Of a DNA stretch of 19,085 nt, positions 16,137-19,085 are shown one piece after another. Location of the stretch: contig JBDHRV010000063.1 in the NCBI GenBank assembly GCA_039807745.1, positions 1 to 19,085 of the forward strand, written 5' to 3'. The stretch is from JAEUMW01 sp039807745 (lineage in GTDB: Bacteria; Pseudomonadota; Gammaproteobacteria; Burkholderiales; JAEUMW01). The notes under the pieces are model-generated. The model worked only from the letters and a program-made list of their open reading frames with translations, made no database searches and was not told the DNA's origin. The translations under genes were made by a program, and so were the position numbers. Numbering within the stretch: position 1 is the first letter of the stretch; every line of letters starts with the position of its first letter.

Positions 16137-16313
16137 TCAGTACACCCCCTCATAGCCGGGTATCACGTCCCCAGATCGGCCAGGTGGCGCGGGCGGCCCA
16201 TCTCCGAACCGCGCGCGATCCAGCGCCCGTGGCTGATCCACGACGATCTGACAACTTTCTTTCAGGCGATCCCGTAGGTTGAGATTCGTGACCCAGACTT
16301 CGCCGCGCTTCAC
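16137..16313 (-). pseudogene. Remnant of a MazF/PemK-type toxin with the middle deleted
   Basis: Read on the minus strand from a GTG at 16313, the frame gives VKRGEVWVTNLN, a MazF N-terminus. It jumps directly to CQIVVDQPRALDRARFG, a block normally found in the second half of MazF, and then stops at 16137. Only 58 residues remain against about 110 in intact members, so the central strands are missing and the endoribonuclease should be inactive. Its GTG overlaps the stop of the preceding antitoxin remnant (GTGA), the usual coupled arrangement of such pairs. Confidence 0.6.
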
Positions 16314-16627
16314 CGGAGCTTCGAGCGCGAGCGACGCGAAGCCGGCGCCCTGACATTGCTTCGCGCCTCTGCGCGTTCGAGCGCTTCGTTGTCGAGCGGC
16401 AGCGCCTCTTCGGCGATCGCAAGTGCCTCGCGGCGGATCGCCGAATCGCCGTAAGCAGCCCTAGCCTCGGCGACGAAGGCCGCCAGGAACCGCTCGCGCT
16501 CGCGACGCGCAAGGAACTCGGCGATCGCAATCCGCGCAACCTCGGACTGCGCGATCCCTTCTCGGCGTGCTTCCTGTCCGAGCTTTTCCTACAGCTCGTC
16601 CGGTAGCCGTAGACTGAATCCGGCCAT
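16310..16627 (-). pseudogene. MazE/CopG-like antitoxin with an internal stop codon
   Basis: Starting at the minus-strand ATG at 16627 the sequence reads MAGFSLRLPDEL, then TAG at codon 13, then EKLGQEARREGIAQSEVARIAIAEFL (given in pieces: EKLGQEARREGIAQ and SEVARIAIAEFL). It continues as a charged helical tail to the TGA at 16310-16312. This is a ribbon-helix-helix DNA-binding antitoxin: an initial beta strand with alternating side chains, then two helices. The in-frame TAG breaks it within the ribbon-helix-helix fold. With the deleted toxin downstream, the whole pair looks dead. An internal restart is possible but would lack the DNA-binding strand. Confidence 0.62.
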
Positions 16628-16658
16628 GGTCTCCTCACATTGCAGTTCGTAAGACATC

Positions 16659-18398
16659 ATGCAGGGCAACACGACACACGACAACGAAACCATCCCGCGG
16701 CAGGCCGAGCTGCCGTTGGCGTTCCCCGAGCTGTCTGGGGACCTCCCGCTCCTGCCCGCGCGCATGGTGAACGAATACCAGTACTGCCCGCGTCTCGCCT
16801 ACCTCGAATGGGTGCAGGGCGAGTGGGCCGACTCGGCGGATACCGTCGAAGGCAGGCACGTTCACCGGCGTGTGGACCAGCCGCGCGGCGACCTCCCGGA
16901 GCCGGAGACGGCGGAAGAGGGCGAGCGTGTGCACGCGCGGTCGATCACGCTGTCGTCGAACCGCCTCGGTCTCATCGCGAAGCTGGATCTGATCGAGGGT
17001 GACGGTTCCGTGGTCACGCCGGTCGACTACAAGAAAGGGAAGCGTCCCCACGTCGCGAGGGGCGCCTACGATCCCGAGCGCGTACAGCTCTGCATCCAGG
17101 GGATGATCCTGCAGGAGCACGGCTACACGTGCACCGAGGGCGTCCTGTACTACGCCGAGAGCCGCGAGCGTGTCGCGATTGCATTCGACGACGAGCTGCG
17201 GGCGATGACACAAAATGCCATCGACGGTCTGCGGCTGATCGCCGCCGGCGGGCAGATGCCGCCCCCGCTCGAAGACAGCCCGAAGTGCGCCCGCTGTTCG
17301 CTGGTGGGCATCTGCCTGCCGGACGAGGTGAATTTTCTGCGGCGGGCTGCCGCGAGCCCGCGCCCGCTCGCGGTCGGCCGCGACGAAGCGCTGCCGCTCT
17401 ACGTGCAGGCGCACAGTGCCAAGGTGGCCAAGCGCGGCGAAGTGCTGGAGGTGTCGATCGAGGACACGAAGATGCAGGACGCGCGGCTCGTCGACATCTC
17501 TCAGGTCGTGCTGATGGGCAACATCTACGTCACCACTCCCACGCTGCACGAGCTCATGACGCGCGAGATTCCTGTCTCCTGGCATTCGTTCGGCGGCTGG
17601 TTCATCGGCCACACTGTCGGCACCGGCCACAAGAACGTCGAGCTGCGCACTGCTCAGTACCGGACGAGCTTCGATCAGGCGGCGTGCCTGCGCATCGCGA
17701 AGGGGCTTGTCGTGGCAAAGATCCAGAACTGTCGCACGCTGCTGCGCCGGAACTGGAAGCGCGAAAACCGGCCGGACGAAATCCTCGATGGCTTTCAGGA
17801 AGACATCCGCCGGGCGCAGCGGGCGCGCGACCTGGCCGAGCTGCTCGGCAGCGAGGGACAGGCGGCCGCGCGCTACTTCGGCAGCTTCGGCGCGATGCTG
17901 AGCGCGGATCGCGACGGTGCCACGCTCCGCTTCGACTTCATGACCCGGAACCGGCGCCCGCCGGCCGATCCGGTGAACGCGCTGCTCTCCTTCGCCTACG
18001 CGCTGCTGGTGCGCGCCTGGACCGTCACGGCGACCGCGGTCGGCTTCGACGCCTATCGTGGCTTCTATCATCAGCCCCGTTACGGACGCCCCGCCCTCGC
18101 ACTCGACCTGATGGAGCCCTTTCGGCCACTCATCGCGGACTCCAGCGTCATTCAGGCGATCAACAACGGCGAGGTGCGCCCCACGGACTTCATCTCGGCG
18201 GCGGGGAGCGTCGCCTTGAGGCCGGACGGGCGCAAGCGGTTCATCGCCGCCTTCGAGCGCCGGCTCGGGCACGAGGTCACGCACCCGCTCTTCGGCTATC
18301 GGGCGAGCTACCGCCGCATCATGGAGCTGCAGGCCCGTCTCCTCGGCCGCCACCTGCTGGGCGAGCTCGAGGACTACCCCAACTTCACGACCCGGTGA
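16659..18398 (+). CDS. cas4-cas1: Cas4-Cas1 fusion, spacer acquisition (type I-G)
   Basis: A 579-residue fusion typical of type I-G/I-U. Residues ~30-225 are Cas4, a RecB-like exonuclease that trims prespacers and selects PAM. It has the first cysteine in NEYQYCPRLAYLEW, the nuclease motifs IAKLDLIEG and VTPVDYKKGK, a QGMILQEHG helix, and the three-cysteine iron-sulfur cluster end CARCSLVGIC. Residues ~245-579 are Cas1 integrase: VSIEDTKMQDARLVDISQVVL in parts, LLGSEGQAAARYF with the catalytic Glu, GFYHQPRYGRPALALDLMEPFRP with the catalytic His and acidic residues, and a normal C-terminus. It starts a second transcriptional block after the relic region. No strong RBS is visible, so the exact start is less certain than the identity. 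The stop touches cas2. Confidence 0.93.
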   Translation: MQGNTTHDNETIPRQAELPLAFPELSGDLPLLPARMVNEYQYCPRLAYLEWVQGEWADSADTVEGRHVHRRVDQPRGDLPEPETAEEGERVHARSITLSSNRLGLIAKLDLIEGDGSVVTPVDYKKGKRPHVARGAYDPERVQLCIQGMILQEHGYTCTEGVLYYAESRERVAIAFDDELRAMTQNAIDGLRLIAAGGQMPPPLEDSPKCARCSLVGICLPDEVNFLRRAAASPRPLAVGRDEALPLYVQAHSAKVAKRGEVLEVSIEDTKMQDARLVDISQVVLMGNIYVTTPTLHELMTREIPVSWHSFGGWFIGHTVGTGHKNVELRTAQYRTSFDQAACLRIAKGLVVAKIQNCRTLLRRNWKRENRPDEILDGFQEDIRRAQRARDLAELLGSEGQAAARYFGSFGAMLSADRDGATLRFDFMTRNRRPPADPVNALLSFAYALLVRAWTVTATAVGFDAYRGFYHQPRYGRPALALDLMEPFRPLIADSSVIQAINNGEVRPTDFISAAGSVALRPDGRKRFIAAFERRLGHEVTHPLFGYRASYRRIMELQARLLGRHLLGELEDYPNFTTR

Positions 18399-18400
18399 AT

Positions 18401-18691
18401 ATGGACGAGCACCTGTACATCGTCGCGTACGACATCGCGGATCCCAAACGCTGGCGTCGCGTGTTCCGCGTGATGAAGGGCTACGGCGACTGGCTGCAGC
18501 TCTCCGTCTTCCAGTGTCGGATGGGCGAGCGGCGGCGGGCCGAGCTCATCCACTTCCTCGACAACATCATCCATCACGGAGAGGACCACATCGTGATCCT
18601 CGATCTCGGTCCGGCGGAGCGCGTGCTGCCGCGTGTCACGAGTCTCGGGAAGACATATACTGAGGTCGTGCGGGAAGCGATCGTCGTATGA
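18401..18691 (+). CDS. cas2: Cas2, spacer acquisition
   Basis: A 96-residue Cas2, the small dimer that bridges Cas1 dimers during spacer integration. The first strand YIVAYDIADPKRWRRVFRV carries the conserved Asp, followed by GYGDWLQLSVFQC and a terminal DHIVILDLGP strand. Length is normal. The ATG at 18401 follows the Cas4-Cas1 stop by two bases. An in-frame GTG at 18395 would overlap that stop (GTGA) and add two residues; I cannot decide between them. Confidence 0.92.
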   Translation: MDEHLYIVAYDIADPKRWRRVFRVMKGYGDWLQLSVFQCRMGERRRAELIHFLDNIIHHGEDHIVILDLGPAERVLPRVTSLGKTYTEVVREAIVV

Positions 18692-18898
18692 CCGGTTTCC
18701 GCCGTGGCTTCGCGAGCGCTGCGGTGCTGCCAGGAATGCCGGGGAGCGCTCGCGAGCGCCAGCTCTTTGAAAAGTCGGAGCAATCGTTGAGTGGTAGAGT
18801 ACTGTCTGGCCGTTCGTATGCACCGGGCTTACCCTCGAACCGCAGCGCTCGCAACATGGGGCGCATCGCCAGGTCTGGAGCGGGGTTCGAGGGCGACC
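18692..18898 (+). promoter_or_regulatory. CRISPR leader
   Basis: This 207-base stretch lies between cas2 and the first repeat and has no convincing gene. It is the expected place for the array promoter and for integration signals. It contains an inverted repeat, CGCGAGCGCT (18711-18720) with AGCGCTCGCG (18745-18754), which overlaps a perfect 14-base palindrome at 18746-18759. It also contains CTCTTTGAAAAG (18764-18775), the only clearly A/T-leaning spot and a candidate promoter element. I could not place a convincing -35/-10 pair. Confidence 0.6.
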
Positions 18899-19085
18899 GT
18901 TATCCGCGGCGATTCGCCGCGGCCTCATTGAAGCGTCGTAGGACTCAGCGGAACGGAGGAACAGACGCGCAGTTATCCGCGGCGATTCGCCGCGGCCTCA
19001 TTGAAGCGGGGCGGATGCGCCAATGTGCGCCGGGACACTAATCAGGTTATCCGCGGCGATTCGCCGCGGCCTCATTGAAGCTTGC
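18899..19085 (+). CRISPR. CRISPR array, leader-proximal end (three repeats seen, runs off the window)
   Basis: Three identical 36-base repeats lie at 18899-18934, 18972-19007 and 19046-19081. They are separated by unrelated spacers of 37 bases (18935-18971) and 38 bases (19008-19045); a third spacer begins at 19082. Each repeat begins GTTATCCGCGG and ends CCTCATTGAAGC. The middle forms a strong hairpin: CCGCGGCG, loop ATT, CGCCGCGG. Leader position after cas2 and the ATTGAAGC 3' end indicate transcription on the + strand, so the crRNA 5' handle would derive from ATTGAAGC or a similar length. Spacer origins cannot be judged without a search. Confidence 0.97.

Larger units (their letters stand above)
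15734..16658. other. Gene-poor scar between effector operon and adaptation genes
   Basis: About 925 bases hold no intact gene. Contents are a short hairpin, one degenerate calcium-binding-protein-like relic on the + strand and a broken ribbon-helix-helix/MazF pair on the - strand. I see no transposase, terminal inverted repeats or clear promoter. The last ~30 bases before cas4-cas1 carry no strong Shine-Dalgarno sequence. Confidence 0.6.

Noticed and set aside
15857..16282. An intact 141-residue gene
   Set aside because: Only the first ~75 residues resemble a family and they lack its normal N-terminus; the rest overlaps the minus-strand toxin relic and looks random.
18764..18806. A sigma-70 promoter for the array starting at TTGAAA
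   Set aside because: The best following -10 candidate (TAGAGT) is about 22 bases away, too far for a standard spacing, so no promoter is claimed.
18688..19041. A protein-coding frame through the leader and repeats
   Set aside because: It would translate the CRISPR repeats themselves; composition is non-protein-like.

Overview
The window is a CRISPR-Cas locus from a high-GC bacterium. Codon usage is strongly GC-biased throughout. I cannot name the taxon; Pseudomonadota or Myxococcota would fit, but nothing here decides it. All intact genes lie on the + strand. There are no rRNA or tRNA genes, and no insertion sequence that I can recognise.

Bases 1-15733 form one tightly packed polycistron. 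Its outer genes are a classic type I-G (formerly I-U) set in the usual order: the C-terminal HD-nuclease end of cas3 (1-1038, cut by the window edge), csx17/cas8 (10163-12349), csb1/cas7 (12342-13463) and csb2/cas5-cas6 (from 13460). Inserted exactly between cas3 and csx17 is a complete type III module that most resembles the III-D variant (III-Dv). It holds an HD-less cas10 with an intact GGDD motif (1035-2549), a Cas7-Cas5-Cas11 fusion (2542-4473), a double Cas7 (Cas7-2x, 4470-6368), a large Cas7 with an insertion (6368-8665) and a CARF-HEPN ribonuclease (8662-10173). Every junction overlaps by 1 to 11 bases, so the two effector systems are wired as one operon.

Behind csb2 the reading frame runs without a stop into the catalytic half of a Fic domain. 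The genuine Fic N-terminus starts at 15000 in a different frame, so the fic gene appears frameshifted and the Csb2-Fic joint reading frame may be accidental. Bases 15734-16658 are a small graveyard: a degenerate calcium-binding-protein-like gene on the + strand, and on the - strand a MazE-like antitoxin with an internal stop plus a MazF-like toxin that has lost its middle.

The adaptation genes follow: a cas4-cas1 fusion (16659-18398) and cas2 (from 18401), then a leader of about 207 bases and the first three repeats of a CRISPR array (36-base repeats, 37- and 38-base spacers) that runs off the right edge.

Proposed working of the whole (inference): Cas4-Cas1 and Cas2 acquire spacers and Csb2, the only Cas6-like protein visible, processes the crRNAs. 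These could load both a DNA-targeting type I-G Cascade with Cas3 and an RNA-targeting III-Dv-like complex. Cas10 of the latter would make cyclic oligoadenylate to activate the CARF-HEPN RNase.
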